Source of the DNA: Pseudohongiella sp.
GTDB lineage: Bacteria > Pseudomonadota > Gammaproteobacteria > Pseudomonadales > Pseudohongiellaceae
Assembly (NCBI GenBank): GCA_030696315.1
Contig: JAUYSM010000073.1
Span: 1-64,000, forward strand
Length of the DNA: 64,000 nt
Direction: 5' to 3'
In this document: one piece after another, positions 39,611 to 48,529 of the stretch
How the letters are laid out: every line of letters begins with the position of its first letter
Numbering within the stretch: the first letter of the stretch is position 1
Program-made: the position numbers and the translations under genes
The notes under the pieces: model-generated
What the model was told of the DNA's origin: nothing
What the model saw: only the letters and a program-made list of their open reading frames with translations
The model's database searches: none

Positions 39611-42067
39611 GTGATACTTTCCAAGTCCGATCTCAGATATACCTTAAGGCAGTTGGCGAAAGCGCCAGGTTTCGCTCTGTTGGCGATAGTGGTACTGGCC
39701 GGAGGGCTCGGGATAAGCCTGTTTACGCTTTCGTTCCTTTACACCATGGCATTGAAACCCGTCGATTTGCCTCACGGAGATCGTATTGTGGAGATCTGCG
39801 GTCAGAGCAGATCCGGCACCTGCACGGCGTTCAAGGCTTTTGAGTTCGCGGCTATCAGAGAAGATATCAATTCGCTGGAAAATATCGGCATTTACAACAT
39901 GAAGTACCAGGTCTGGGTGCAATCGGATGAGGTGTTCTATCAAGCCATGGTTGCGCAGACAGAATGGAACATGCTGGGTTTGGCAGGTAATGGCGCCTTG
40001 CTCGGCAGAATTTTGCAGGAAGCAGACCAACACCCGCAGGCGGAGCCTGTTGCCGTGCTTGCTCACGATTTCTGGCAGTTGGCCTTCGAAGGGGAGCCGG
40101 AAATTGTAGGCAGCTATATTGCGCTGGGTGGAGAGCCCACGCTTGTTGTTGGAATCATGCCCCCGGGTTTTACGTTCCCACGCTGGAGTGACATCTGGGT
40201 GCCCGCAAAAGCAAATCTGTTGAACCCAATTGTTAATGATATGACGATGATCACGCCATTCGCATATCGGAAAGCCGGCGTATCAACCGCTGAAGCCAAC
40301 CAGGAAATTTCCAACCTGATGTTCAGGATGCGTCAACAATATCCGTTTGTTGATGATGACAGCTACACCCAGACCGAACGTATGATAAGCACCGTCAGCG
40401 CGGGTTTTGTCACCAGTTTGCCAATGAGAATTTTTTACAACACGGGCAATCAGATTTTTTTTGGTGTCATGGTTATTCTGGCATTTATGCTTTTTGTGTT
40501 GGCATGCATCAATATCGGCACATTACTACTGGCTCGTACCAATGAACGACTGAAGGACATTTCGATACGCGTGGCGCTGGGTGCCCCAAGGAAACGCCTG
40601 CTGATCCAAACCATGGGCGAGAGCATCGTTATTGCGATATTGGGAACACTGCTGGCCGTGATGATGACCGGGCTGTGGCTCGAGGTGTTAAATATTTTTC
40701 TGACAACTGTGTTGGGAGAAGAGGGGCTGGAATTCTGGATGGTATTTCAGGTGGAAGGTTTTACTTTGGCAATGGCGTTGTTATTTGCCGTGTTAACTGT
40801 GTTGATTACCAGCGCATTGCCGTCATGGAGGCTGATCAACGGCAATTTCAACTCAGTCATGCAGGATGGCACAAGAGGTGCGCTGGGCCTCAGCACTGGC
40901 CGCTTCAGTCGCTCGCTGGTGGTGGTTGCAGTCACGCTGATCTCTATCGTGCTCTATGTCTTCATTATGTTTGGCACGGTAATGTGGTCAATGGGCAATA
41001 CGTTCAGACTGGTCAACCCGGATGGCATTTTCAGTTCGGAAATTGAAACCCGGGATCTGTATGCCAATGCAGCGGAGCGACTGCAATTTTTTCAAGCCCT
41101 TGAAAGTCGCCTGGAGCAGCATCCGGACGTCAGTGAGGTATTGATAGCTGGCATGTCCGGTAGTCAGACAGTTGAGGTAGAGGGAGTAACGTACCTGACT
41201 GAGCAGGATATGCCAACGGCGCCCATTCAGATCATATCGGGCGATGTCGGAATTCTTGGTGCCCGTTTGTTAGAAGGTCGTCTGCTTGATGAACGAGATA
41301 ATCAGAACAGCGCTCCCGTTGCAGTCGTCAGTCGGGCGCTGGCACAAAAGTTGTGGCCCGACCAATCACCAATCGGTCAGAACCTGCGTGTTGGCATGTC
41401 TGATCAGCGCGGTCAACGTCGTGCATTTGTTGTGGTTGGTATGGTCAGTGATTCTCCTATCGATGGCGACGACATGTACAAGCAAGAGTTCGACATGGTG
41501 TATCTACCCCTCGGGCAAATGGACTCGCTGGATATCACTGCCATTATCAGAAGCCAATCGTCAGATCGCGCGGCCGCCAAAATTCTGGGTGACACAGTGC
41601 TGGGCCTGAATTCAGGGGTGGAATTCAGCATTAGAAGCTGGGTGCAAGACCGGCAGATGACTAGTTTTGTCATTCTGGCGACGATAGGTGTATTTTCAGC
41701 GATCGGTGTATTTGCTTTTTTGGTGTCTATTGCTGGTGTGTTCGGCCTCACCAAAAATTCAATTGTTCTTCGCACACAGGAAATTGGTACCCGGCGCGCT
41801 TTGGGGGCGTCGGACAGCCGGATCAGTCGCAGCTTTATGCTGCACGGCGCCAGGCAGACACTATTGGGGATTTTTATTGCGTTTCTTATCTGTGCGCCAC
41901 TTTCCTATATTATCGCAAGCACAGCTGGTGCGAACTACATCATGCCGGGCCTGTTGACGAGTTTTATTGGCCTTTTGGTATTCCTGGTCGCAGTGCTGTG
42001 TGCCATTCATGTGCCCATCAAATCACTGTTGCGTAAGGAGCCCAGTGAGCTGCTGCGTTATCAGTAA
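39611..42067 (+). CDS. FtsX/MacB-type ABC permease (ADOP-like, eight or more helices)
   Basis: An 818-residue permease with an N-terminal helix (LAIVVLAGGLGISLFTLSFL), a MacB_PCD periplasmic domain and an FtsX core. A second helix, periplasmic domain and FtsX set follows (residues about 430-818). The duplicated layout is like ADOP-family permeases rather than E. coli MacB, where ATPase and permease are fused. GTG 39611 follows AGGGGG at about 8 nt; the longer frame from 39500 overlaps the ATPase gene. Substrate unknown, perhaps peptides or lipophilic compounds. Confidence 0.87.
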   Translation: MILSKSDLRYTLRQLAKAPGFALLAIVVLAGGLGISLFTLSFLYTMALKPVDLPHGDRIVEICGQSRSGTCTAFKAFEFAAIREDINSLENIGIYNMKYQVWVQSDEVFYQAMVAQTEWNMLGLAGNGALLGRILQEADQHPQAEPVAVLAHDFWQLAFEGEPEIVGSYIALGGEPTLVVGIMPPGFTFPRWSDIWVPAKANLLNPIVNDMTMITPFAYRKAGVSTAEANQEISNLMFRMRQQYPFVDDDSYTQTERMISTVSAGFVTSLPMRIFYNTGNQIFFGVMVILAFMLFVLACINIGTLLLARTNERLKDISIRVALGAPRKRLLIQTMGESIVIAILGTLLAVMMTGLWLEVLNIFLTTVLGEEGLEFWMVFQVEGFTLAMALLFAVLTVLITSALPSWRLINGNFNSVMQDGTRGALGLSTGRFSRSLVVVAVTLISIVLYVFIMFGTVMWSMGNTFRLVNPDGIFSSEIETRDLYANAAERLQFFQALESRLEQHPDVSEVLIAGMSGSQTVEVEGVTYLTEQDMPTAPIQIISGDVGILGARLLEGRLLDERDNQNSAPVAVVSRALAQKLWPDQSPIGQNLRVGMSDQRGQRRAFVVVGMVSDSPIDGDDMYKQEFDMVYLPLGQMDSLDITAIIRSQSSDRAAAKILGDTVLGLNSGVEFSIRSWVQDRQMTSFVILATIGVFSAIGVFAFLVSIAGVFGLTKNSIVLRTQEIGTRRALGASDSRISRSFMLHGARQTLLGIFIAFLICAPLSYIIASTAGANYIMPGLLTSFIGLLVFLVAVLCAIHVPIKSLLRKEPSELLRYQ

Positions 42068-42117
42068 CGTGATATAACGAGTGAGCTGCCGCATGGCGGC
42101 AAAAAACCAGGATAATA

Positions 42118-43503
42118 TTGATTGTCATGAAAGAATCGCTGCTCATTGCTGACGATGACCCCGACGTTATGTCCGCCTTGCGTTATCTGTTGCAGACAGA
42201 AGGATATGAGGTGACAACCGCCGCCTCGCCTAATGAGGTGCTGAGTGCGTTGAAGCGGAAAAATTTTGCTGTTGTGTTGTTGGACCTGAACTACAGCAAG
42301 GATACCACCTCAGGTCAGGAAGGCCTGGCGTTAATCGCACAGATGAATAAGCTGGATGCGTCATTGGCGATTGTTGCCATGACAGCTTGGGGAAGCATCG
42401 AGACCGCCGTTAAAGCTATGCAGGCCGGTGCACGGGATTTTGTGCAGAAACCCTGGGAGAATGAGCGGCTATTGACGATTGTAGCCAATCAGGTGCACTT
42501 GACTCAGGCCGTGCGGCAAGCCAGCAGGCTCACTGAAGAAAACAAGCTACTAAGAAGCGAGATAACGCCAGGCGGCCAGGTATTGGTATCCCATTCCGCT
42601 GCAATGCAGTCGGTGGTTGAACGACTTGAACAGGTCGCTGCCACCGACGCCTGTATTCTGCTCACCGGTGAGAATGGTACCGGGAAAAGCTATCTGGTGG
42701 ACTTTATCCATGCGCAATCACAGCGCCGAGATGCATCGTTGATCAAGGTGAACATGGGTGGCATCACTGAATCCTTGTTTGAAAGTGAAATGTTCGGGCA
42801 TGTAAAGGGTGCGTTTACAGATGCCCGTGATAATCGCCTCGGGCGATTCGAACTGGCTGAAGGCGGCACATTGTTTCTGGATGAAATCGCCAATACGCCG
42901 TTGTCACAGCAGATGAAACTGCTTCGGGTACTGGAGGAAAAACAATTCGAAAAAGTAGGGTCATCGCGCACTCAGGTATCTGATTGCCGCATTATCTGCG
43001 CAACCAACAGTGATCTGGACCATGCTGTTGCCTCCGGAGCATTTCGCAAAGACTTGTTATATCGCATCAATACAATAGAAATAGAGGTGCCACCTTTGCG
43101 GCACAGGCAGGAAGATATCATTCCGCTGGCTGAATATGTTTTAGGTAAAATGGCACGCAAATACAATAAAAAAACACTGCAAATGTCGGCTGCAGCGTGT
43201 GCAGCATTACAGAGTTATTCGTGGCCAGGCAATGTGCGGGAATTGACTAATGCACTGGAGAGGGCAACTTTGCTGGCGACAGACGTGATTGAACCGCAGT
43301 GCCTGGGTCTGGCAACGCATCCAATGACTTCAGCCGCCTCCGCGGTGACATCATGCCAACACGCCACTTTGGAACAGATAGAAAAACAAGTGATTGAGCA
43401 GCGTATACAGGAATACCCAAATGATAATCTGCATGTGGCAAGTACGCTGGGTTTATCAAAGAGCGCATTCTACCGATACCTTAAAAAGCACAATTTGAAG
43501 TAA
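42118..43503 (+). CDS. Sigma-54-dependent response regulator (NtrC family)
   Basis: A 461-residue regulator. The receiver domain has D56 as phospho-acceptor (VVLLDLNYS). The AAA+ domain has GENGTGKS (184-191) and the sigma-54 contact loop GAFTDA (231-236, a D variant of GAFTGA), then FLDEIANTPLSQQMKLLR. A Fis-type helix-turn-helix (VASTLGLSKSAFYRYLKKH) ends the protein. It should activate a -24/-12 promoter; the one at 37572 is an obvious target. TTG 42118 follows AGGA by 5 nt, and ATG 42127 is an alternative. A small dyad (42087-42101) separates it from the permease gene. Confidence 0.93.
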   Translation: MIVMKESLLIADDDPDVMSALRYLLQTEGYEVTTAASPNEVLSALKRKNFAVVLLDLNYSKDTTSGQEGLALIAQMNKLDASLAIVAMTAWGSIETAVKAMQAGARDFVQKPWENERLLTIVANQVHLTQAVRQASRLTEENKLLRSEITPGGQVLVSHSAAMQSVVERLEQVAATDACILLTGENGTGKSYLVDFIHAQSQRRDASLIKVNMGGITESLFESEMFGHVKGAFTDARDNRLGRFELAEGGTLFLDEIANTPLSQQMKLLRVLEEKQFEKVGSSRTQVSDCRIICATNSDLDHAVASGAFRKDLLYRINTIEIEVPPLRHRQEDIIPLAEYVLGKMARKYNKKTLQMSAAACAALQSYSWPGNVRELTNALERATLLATDVIEPQCLGLATHPMTSAASAVTSCQHATLEQIEKQVIEQRIQEYPNDNLHVASTLGLSKSAFYRYLKKHNLK

Positions 43504-43591
43504 GCTTTATGCAAGTCTTTCAGACTGCATACAAAAAGGTGTTCACAGACAAACATTGCCGACAGAATAATCGCCCTGACAGGGAAGTATT

Positions 43592-44986
43592 GTGAACAGA
43601 CACGACGTACAGACTCCGCGCAACAATACTCAAAAGCATCAGGCGGGCGGCTGGCAAGCTGATAAATCTGTTCAGTTGGAAAATCGGCTTGCATTGTTTG
43701 CCCTTGCAGCCTGCCTGGTTCCATCACTACTACTGATTGCTGCCTTGGCTTTTTTTGGTGTTTCCGTTTATCTCCTTGGTCTTGTCAGCGTGTTCCTGTT
43801 GTTTCTCGTTGTCTACTGCGTGTCAACTATTTGGCGACAGACTCAGTTCCAATTCCGCAGCCTGCATAATTTATTGGCTGCCATCGTGAGTGGCGACTAT
43901 TCGTTTCGAGGCGCTCGCAAGCCTGGAAGCGGAGCCTTTGGTGAGTTGATTGCGACGATCAATGAGCTGGCAGACACATTGCAACGCCAACGCCTCGAGT
44001 CTGAAGAAAGCCAGCTGCTGGTGCAAAAAGTTGTGGATCAGATTGATGTTGCTATTGTTGCCTGGGACCAAACGCACCACATTCGATTGACCAACCCGGC
44101 TGCGCGCAGGTTGTTGCAACTTGCACCGTCCGATCTGGAACCGTCTGATGCACCGCAGCTTCCAGCTGTGTTGATTGAAGCCTGCGCAACGATGAGCGTT
44201 GGTGAAACAAGTGTCAAACACTTGCGTCTTTCGCAGGGAACCGGACGCTATCGCCTGCATCTTGAGCAATTTATTGTTGAAGGTGATACCCACTTTCTAC
44301 TTTTTATAACCAATATTTCATCAATACTTCGCGTGGAAGAGAGGCGGGCCTGGCGTAACCTGGTGCGCGTTCTAAGCCATGAGATCAATAATTCGCTGTC
44401 GCCATTAAAATCATTCAGCAACACACTGATGGCTCAAATTGAAAAACGGGAAAGGGATATTCAGTTAAAGCAGGAGTTGATGGAAGGTCTCACTGTCATC
44501 GGCCGGCGAGCCGATTCACTGGCAAATTTTGTACAGAACTACCACACGATTGCGCGCTTGCCTGAACCTGAAAAGAAACCATGTGATATCCAGTTATTGA
44601 TGCGGTCGCTCAGTAAATTGTTCCCTGAGGCCTGCCTGGTATTGGATGGAGAACCGTGTACCGTTGCGCTTGATAGTTCGCAATTTGAGCAGGTCTTGAT
44701 CAACCTGATCAAAAACGCCATGGAAGCGAGCGGGAAACAAGATGAAATAGTACTGCGTTGGAGACAGGAAGAGACCCGGCTGATGATTCGCATTTCTGAC
44801 CAAGGGATGGGAATCCAGAATCCTGAAAATTTGTTTACCCCGTATTACTCCACCAAGCCGGGTGGCTCTGGTATTGGTCTGGTGTTTTGCCAGCAAGTGA
44901 TTGAAGCACATGATGGTTCGCTTATATTGCAGAATCGTCAGCAAGGACAAGGATGTGAAGTCATCATCAGTCTGCCACTGTGGTGA
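43592..44986 (+). CDS. Sensor histidine kinase, NtrY/PAS type
   Basis: A 464-residue kinase with two adjacent membrane helices (about residues 33-78, almost no periplasmic loop) and a HAMP-like linker. A PAS domain spans about 145-245, the phospho-acceptor H263 lies in RVLSHEINNSLSPLKSF, and the ATPase domain has DQGMGIQNPENLF and GGSGIGLVFCQQV. The short loop suggests sensing within the membrane, as for envelope-stress kinases. GTG 43592 follows AGGGA. It is the cognate partner of the NtrC-type regulator just upstream. Confidence 0.9.
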   Translation: MNRHDVQTPRNNTQKHQAGGWQADKSVQLENRLALFALAACLVPSLLLIAALAFFGVSVYLLGLVSVFLLFLVVYCVSTIWRQTQFQFRSLHNLLAAIVSGDYSFRGARKPGSGAFGELIATINELADTLQRQRLESEESQLLVQKVVDQIDVAIVAWDQTHHIRLTNPAARRLLQLAPSDLEPSDAPQLPAVLIEACATMSVGETSVKHLRLSQGTGRYRLHLEQFIVEGDTHFLLFITNISSILRVEERRAWRNLVRVLSHEINNSLSPLKSFSNTLMAQIEKRERDIQLKQELMEGLTVIGRRADSLANFVQNYHTIARLPEPEKKPCDIQLLMRSLSKLFPEACLVLDGEPCTVALDSSQFEQVLINLIKNAMEASGKQDEIVLRWRQEETRLMIRISDQGMGIQNPENLFTPYYSTKPGGSGIGLVFCQQVIEAHDGSLILQNRQQGQGCEVIISLPLW

Positions 44987-44996
44987 TTGCTGCGAT

Positions 44997-46160
44997 TCAG
45001 ACTATGCCCGGTGAAGGCTGTTGAGGTGACAACAGGCGCGAATTTTTGTCATCCCTGAACACAATCAGCGGTTTTACCTCGTCTTCACGCAGATTCAGCC
45101 GTTGCGCCAGCGCCACCTGATCGGTGATTAGTGTGTGATGAGGGGATTTGCTGCACACCGGATCCGTGTTGGCAGCATCCCCGGTCAGCATAAATGCCTG
45201 ACAGCGGCAGCCACCAAAATCCTTTTCTTTTTCATCACAGCTTCGGCAAGGCTCTGGCATCCAGCTGTTGCCGCGGTAGGCATTAAAGGCGTGTGAGTCA
45301 AACCAGATGCTGCGAACGTCGTGATCGCGCACATTGGGGAATTCCAGCCCCGGTAACATGCGGGCTTCATGGCAGGGCAGCGCCATGCCATCAGGCGCGA
45401 TGTTCAGAAACACGGAGCCCCATCCATTCATGCAGGCTTTCGGGCGATCCGAGTAATAATCAGGCACCACAAAATAGAGTTTCATTTTGTTGCCCAAGCG
45501 TTCACGAAACTGATTGCAAATGATCTCGGCGCGCTCCAGCTGTTCACGGCTTGGCATCAGATACTCGCGGTTTTTGAATGCCCATGCGTAATACTGACTG
45601 TTGGCCAATTCGACATGATCTGCCTGCATGCTTTCAGCCATCTGCAAAATCTGTTCGATGTGGTCAATGTTGAGGCGATGTAGCACAACATTAAGCACCA
45701 TGGGGTAATCATACTGCTTGATCAGTTTTGCTACCTTGAGTTTCAGGTCAAAGGTTTTAGTGCTGGACAGGAAATCGTTGAGCTCTTTGCTGGAGTCTTG
45801 AAAGGACAGTTGTATCTGATCGAGCCCGTTTGTCTTAAAAGCGGCAATACGTTTTTCTGTCAGTCCAATGCCGGATGTCAACAGATTAGTGTAATAACCC
45901 ATCTTACTGGCTTCAGCGATGATCTCTTCCAGATCATCACGCAGCAAGGGCTCGCCCCCTGATAAACCAAGTTGCACAGCACCCAGTTCACGTGCTTCGC
46001 GCAGCACTCTTACCCACTCCTCAGTGGATAATTCTTTGTCAAACGTGCTTGCGTAGTTCAGCGGGTTATAACAAAACACACAGTGCAGAGGGCATCTGTA
46101 CGTGATCTCGGCATTGACCCAGAGTGGGCGGGGTTGAGCGCTGTGAGTAGAGTCAGTCAC
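44997..46160 (-). CDS. pqqE: PQQ biosynthesis radical SAM enzyme PqqE
   Basis: Cross-links the Glu and Tyr of the PqqA peptide (with PqqD), the first step of PQQ synthesis. The 387-residue product has the radical-SAM cluster Cys23-x3-Cys27-x2-Cys30 (YRCPLHCVFCYNP). The C-terminal SPASM-type cysteines include CRSCDEKEKDFGGCRC. The GTG start at 46160 overlaps pqqD by 8 nt. It is the last gene of pqqABCDE and converges on the kinase gene with a 10-nt gap; no terminator is evident. Confidence 0.96.
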   Translation of the reverse strand: MTDSTHSAQPRPLWVNAEITYRCPLHCVFCYNPLNYASTFDKELSTEEWVRVLREARELGAVQLGLSGGEPLLRDDLEEIIAEASKMGYYTNLLTSGIGLTEKRIAAFKTNGLDQIQLSFQDSSKELNDFLSSTKTFDLKLKVAKLIKQYDYPMVLNVVLHRLNIDHIEQILQMAESMQADHVELANSQYYAWAFKNREYLMPSREQLERAEIICNQFRERLGNKMKLYFVVPDYYSDRPKACMNGWGSVFLNIAPDGMALPCHEARMLPGLEFPNVRDHDVRSIWFDSHAFNAYRGNSWMPEPCRSCDEKEKDFGGCRCQAFMLTGDAANTDPVCSKSPHHTLITDQVALAQRLNLREDEVKPLIVFRDDKNSRLLSPQQPSPGIV

Positions 46161-46425
46161 GGGTGATCCAGCCTTTGTTATAGGCGTGCTCGAGAAAATC
46201 GATCACGTCCTGTTTAAGATCTACGCCCGGATAGCTGGCTTCGAGCGCGTTGATAATATCGGATGCACTGCTTTTGCCATCGATGCGCTTGAGAATTTCG
46301 CCGGCACTTCCCGTCAGTTTTATCAGCCCCTCGGGGTACAAAAGCACATAGGCATTTTGTGTAGTCTCCCATTGCAGTTTGTACTGTCTGGCCAGACGCA
46401 GCGGCTGTGGGTGGACCATACTCAT
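46153..46425 (-). CDS. pqqD: PqqA chaperone PqqD
   Basis: A 90-residue peptide chaperone that presents PqqA to PqqE. The family-typical [30 protein letters not shown] and [14 protein letters not shown] are present. ATG 46425 overlaps the pqqC stop as ATGA and follows GAGG by 8 nt. A longer frame to 46503 lies inside pqqC and is not used. Confidence 0.95.
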   Translation of the reverse strand: MSMVHPQPLRLARQYKLQWETTQNAYVLLYPEGLIKLTGSAGEILKRIDGKSSASDIINALEASYPGVDLKQDVIDFLEHAYNKGWITRD

Positions 46426-47162
46426 GGCGCCATCCTCGAGATAGCGCCCTGTCGGGTTTCCCCAATACCGTAACTGACCTGAATCGAGTCGAGCATCGCC
46501 CACAACACATTCAGCTTGAACTGCAGGATGTCCAGCGCACGTTCTTGTTCCAATCGTGTTTTGAAATGTTCCAGTGTCACTCGCAAGCCGTGCTCGACAT
46601 CGCGACGGGCTTCGGACAGACGTTTACGAAAATAGTAGTAACCGCGTGCATCAATCCACGGGTAATGCTCTGGCCAGCTGTCCAAGCGTTTCTGGTGAAT
46701 GGTGGGTGCAAATAATTCGGTTAACGATGAGCACACGGCTTCTTGCCAGGGTGCTGTGCGGGCAAAGTTCACGTAAGCATCCACCGCAAAACGCACGCCG
46801 GGTGATACGCGTTTCAACGACAACACGTCATCCCGAGTCAGGCCCACCGCTTCAGCCAGCGCAAGCCATGCTTCAATGCCACCCTCATCACCTTCCAGTC
46901 CATCATGATCGATGATGCGCTGAATCCACAGTCGTCGGTGTTCTTTATCTGGCATGTTCGACAGGACAGCACCATCTTTGATCGGAATCATTATCTGGTA
47001 ATAAAAGCGATTAAGCACCCAGCCCTGAACCTGTTCCTTTGTGCACTGACCGCTGTTCATGGCGATATGGAAGGGATGAAAGATGTGATATCGCGATTCT
47101 TTTGCGCGCAATTGCGCTTCAAATTGTTCAATTGTCCAGGGTGTCAGCGTGCTGGTCATCAT
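46422..47162 (-). CDS. pqqC: Pyrroloquinoline-quinone synthase PqqC
   Basis: A 246-residue cofactorless oxidase that performs the last ring closure and oxidation to PQQ. The family stretches [27 protein letters not shown] and [14 protein letters not shown] are visible. Length matches PqqC (about 250). It overlaps pqqB by 4 nt (ATGA) and pqqD likewise, giving a tightly coupled operon. Confidence 0.96.
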   Translation of the reverse strand: MMTSTLTPWTIEQFEAQLRAKESRYHIFHPFHIAMNSGQCTKEQVQGWVLNRFYYQIMIPIKDGAVLSNMPDKEHRRLWIQRIIDHDGLEGDEGGIEAWLALAEAVGLTRDDVLSLKRVSPGVRFAVDAYVNFARTAPWQEAVCSSLTELFAPTIHQKRLDSWPEHYPWIDARGYYYFRKRLSEARRDVEHGLRVTLEHFKTRLEQERALDILQFKLNVLWAMLDSIQVSYGIGETRQGAISRMAP

Positions 47163-48079
47163 AGGGTAAAGTCCATGCCATCAAAGGCAACTTCGATGTT
47201 TTCCTGATTGAGGATTTTTCGTTCGCTGGAGTTCTCACGCAGTATCGGATTGGTGTTGTTAATGTGAATCAGAATTTTGCGAGTTGCGTTGAGTGGTCTC
47301 AGGGTCTCTATCATGCCGCCCGCGCCAGATTGCGGCAGATGACCCATTTCCAATGACAAAGTCTGGCTGATGCCCAGTTTGCGCATTTCATCATTGCTCC
47401 AACAGGTCCCATCAACCATCAGACAGTCGGCATTCTGCATAAACGGCAGCACGTGAGGCTCAATGGCGGCGAGCCCCGGCGCGTAGAACAGTTTTTTGCC
47501 GCTGCGCCTGTCCTCGAGCTGAATACCGATGTTATCGCCTTCGTGTGGGTCATGCCGGTGTGGCGAGTAAGGAGGCGCTTTGCTACTAAGGGGCACTGCA
47601 GTGATGTCAATGTCTGCAATACCCTCTACCTGAAAACTGTGTCCGGCCGCAGTGGGCACCTGGTGCCATGACACGCCGCAGAAGTGTTTCAGGATGTTAA
47701 AAATCGGATTGCCCTGGGTCAGATCTTCGTGAACCATGTCTGTGCAGTAGATGTTGAGGGGCGTTTTGCCCTCCCGCAACATAAACAGGCCAGTAGTATG
47801 GTCAATCTGCGCATCCATCAGCACGATGCCCCGCACAGCGGTGTCGCGGATGGCGCGTGCAGGTTGCAACTCGGGGAAACGTTGAAACTGGGTCAGGATG
47901 TCGGGTGAGGCATTAAACAGCAGCCAATTGATGTTGTCGCTGCTGATGGCAATCGATGATTGTGTTCTCGGGCTTGCCACGATACTGCCCTTGCGCACAC
48001 CATCGCAGTTAGGGCAATTACAGTTCCATTGCGGAAAACCACCCCCGGCAGCGGAGCCCAATACGCGTACTCTCATCAT
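47159..48079 (-). CDS. pqqB: PQQ biosynthesis protein PqqB
   Basis: A 306-residue metallo-beta-lactamase-fold oxygenase that hydroxylates the cross-linked tyrosine. Zinc-binding [10 protein letters not shown] is near the N terminus, and [14 protein letters not shown] and HINNTNPIL also fit. Two adjacent ATG codons (48079, 48076) follow GAGG; the second has better spacing. It lies 106 nt after pqqA, separated by a hairpin. Confidence 0.96.
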   Translation of the reverse strand: MMRVRVLGSAAGGGFPQWNCNCPNCDGVRKGSIVASPRTQSSIAISSDNINWLLFNASPDILTQFQRFPELQPARAIRDTAVRGIVLMDAQIDHTTGLFMLREGKTPLNIYCTDMVHEDLTQGNPIFNILKHFCGVSWHQVPTAAGHSFQVEGIADIDITAVPLSSKAPPYSPHRHDPHEGDNIGIQLEDRRSGKKLFYAPGLAAIEPHVLPFMQNADCLMVDGTCWSNDEMRKLGISQTLSLEMGHLPQSGAGGMIETLRPLNATRKILIHINNTNPILRENSSERKILNQENIEVAFDGMDFTL

Positions 48080-48134
48080 GTGGCCTCAACAGAAATGCAG
48101 GAGTCAAAACCCCATTGCCAGATAAGTGAAGAAA

Positions 48135-48158
48135 GGAGCCCCAGTGTTGGGCGACTCC
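48135..48158 (-). terminator. Hairpin between pqqA and pqqB, likely attenuator
   Basis: GGAG (48135-48138) pairs with CTCC (48155-48158), and CCCA (48140-48143) pairs with TGGG (48148-48151) around GTGT. In several bacteria a similar element makes pqqA mRNA more abundant than the downstream genes; that role here is inferred. Confidence 0.55.
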
Positions 48159-48185
48159 CTTCCTCGCCATGCAAATGCCGCCCGA

Positions 48186-48257
48186 TTAACGGTTGGCAAC
48201 GTACATAGTGACTTCAAAACCAAAACGCATTTCAGTGTAAGCAGGCTTGATCCACAT
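48186..48257 (-). CDS. pqqA: PQQ precursor peptide PqqA
   Basis: A 23-residue peptide beginning [13 protein letters not shown]. It contains the E-V-T-M-Y element in which Glu and Tyr, three residues apart, become the PQQ skeleton, and it ends VANR. ATG 48257 lies 9 nt after a perfect GAGGAG; an upstream in-frame ATG (48266) is too close to that site. The gene is short enough to be missed by usual length cut-offs. No pqqF-type M16 protease is in the window, so peptide trimming must be done elsewhere or by another enzyme. Confidence 0.95.
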   Translation of the reverse strand: MWIKPAYTEMRFGFEVTMYVANR

Positions 48258-48344
48258 TATTGTCATCTCCTCGGTAACGGTGAGTTAACCCGGCAGAGCA
48301 AAACAATTTCTTGTGCTGTCGGGGCCATCTTGGCAGGCTGGCTG

Positions 48345-48362
48345 AATTAACGCGTGTTAATT
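48345..48362. promoter_or_regulatory. Inverted repeat upstream of pqqA
   Basis: AATTAAC-GCGT-GTTAATT, exact 7-bp arms with a 4-base centre, about 90 bp upstream of the pqqA start and 168 bp from the iminopeptidase start. A second weaker dyad, TCATGA-TTT-TCATGA, is at 48440-48454. The first is a fair candidate for the pqq operator; no regulator is assigned. Confidence 0.45.
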
Positions 48363-48529
48363 GCAGCAAGTTGCGTATGACGTAGCGATACTGTCATGGT
48401 CAAACGCGGGAAGGCTGCCGGATTTTCAGCAAAAGTAGTTCATGATTTTCATGAGATTGTATTGCGTGGTATTGGCAAAGCGGGCTGACCCATGTAAACA
48501 GGCTCGGTGCCTGCCAGCCAGAATTTAAA

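Noticed and set aside
42087..42101. TGCCGC-ATG-GCGGCA as a terminator after the permease gene
   Set aside because: It is followed by an A run, not T, on the coding strand, so it does not fit an intrinsic terminator.
48126..48350. Plus-strand 74-codon frame across pqqA
   Set aside because: It is antisense to the clearly identifiable PqqA peptide and has no family features.
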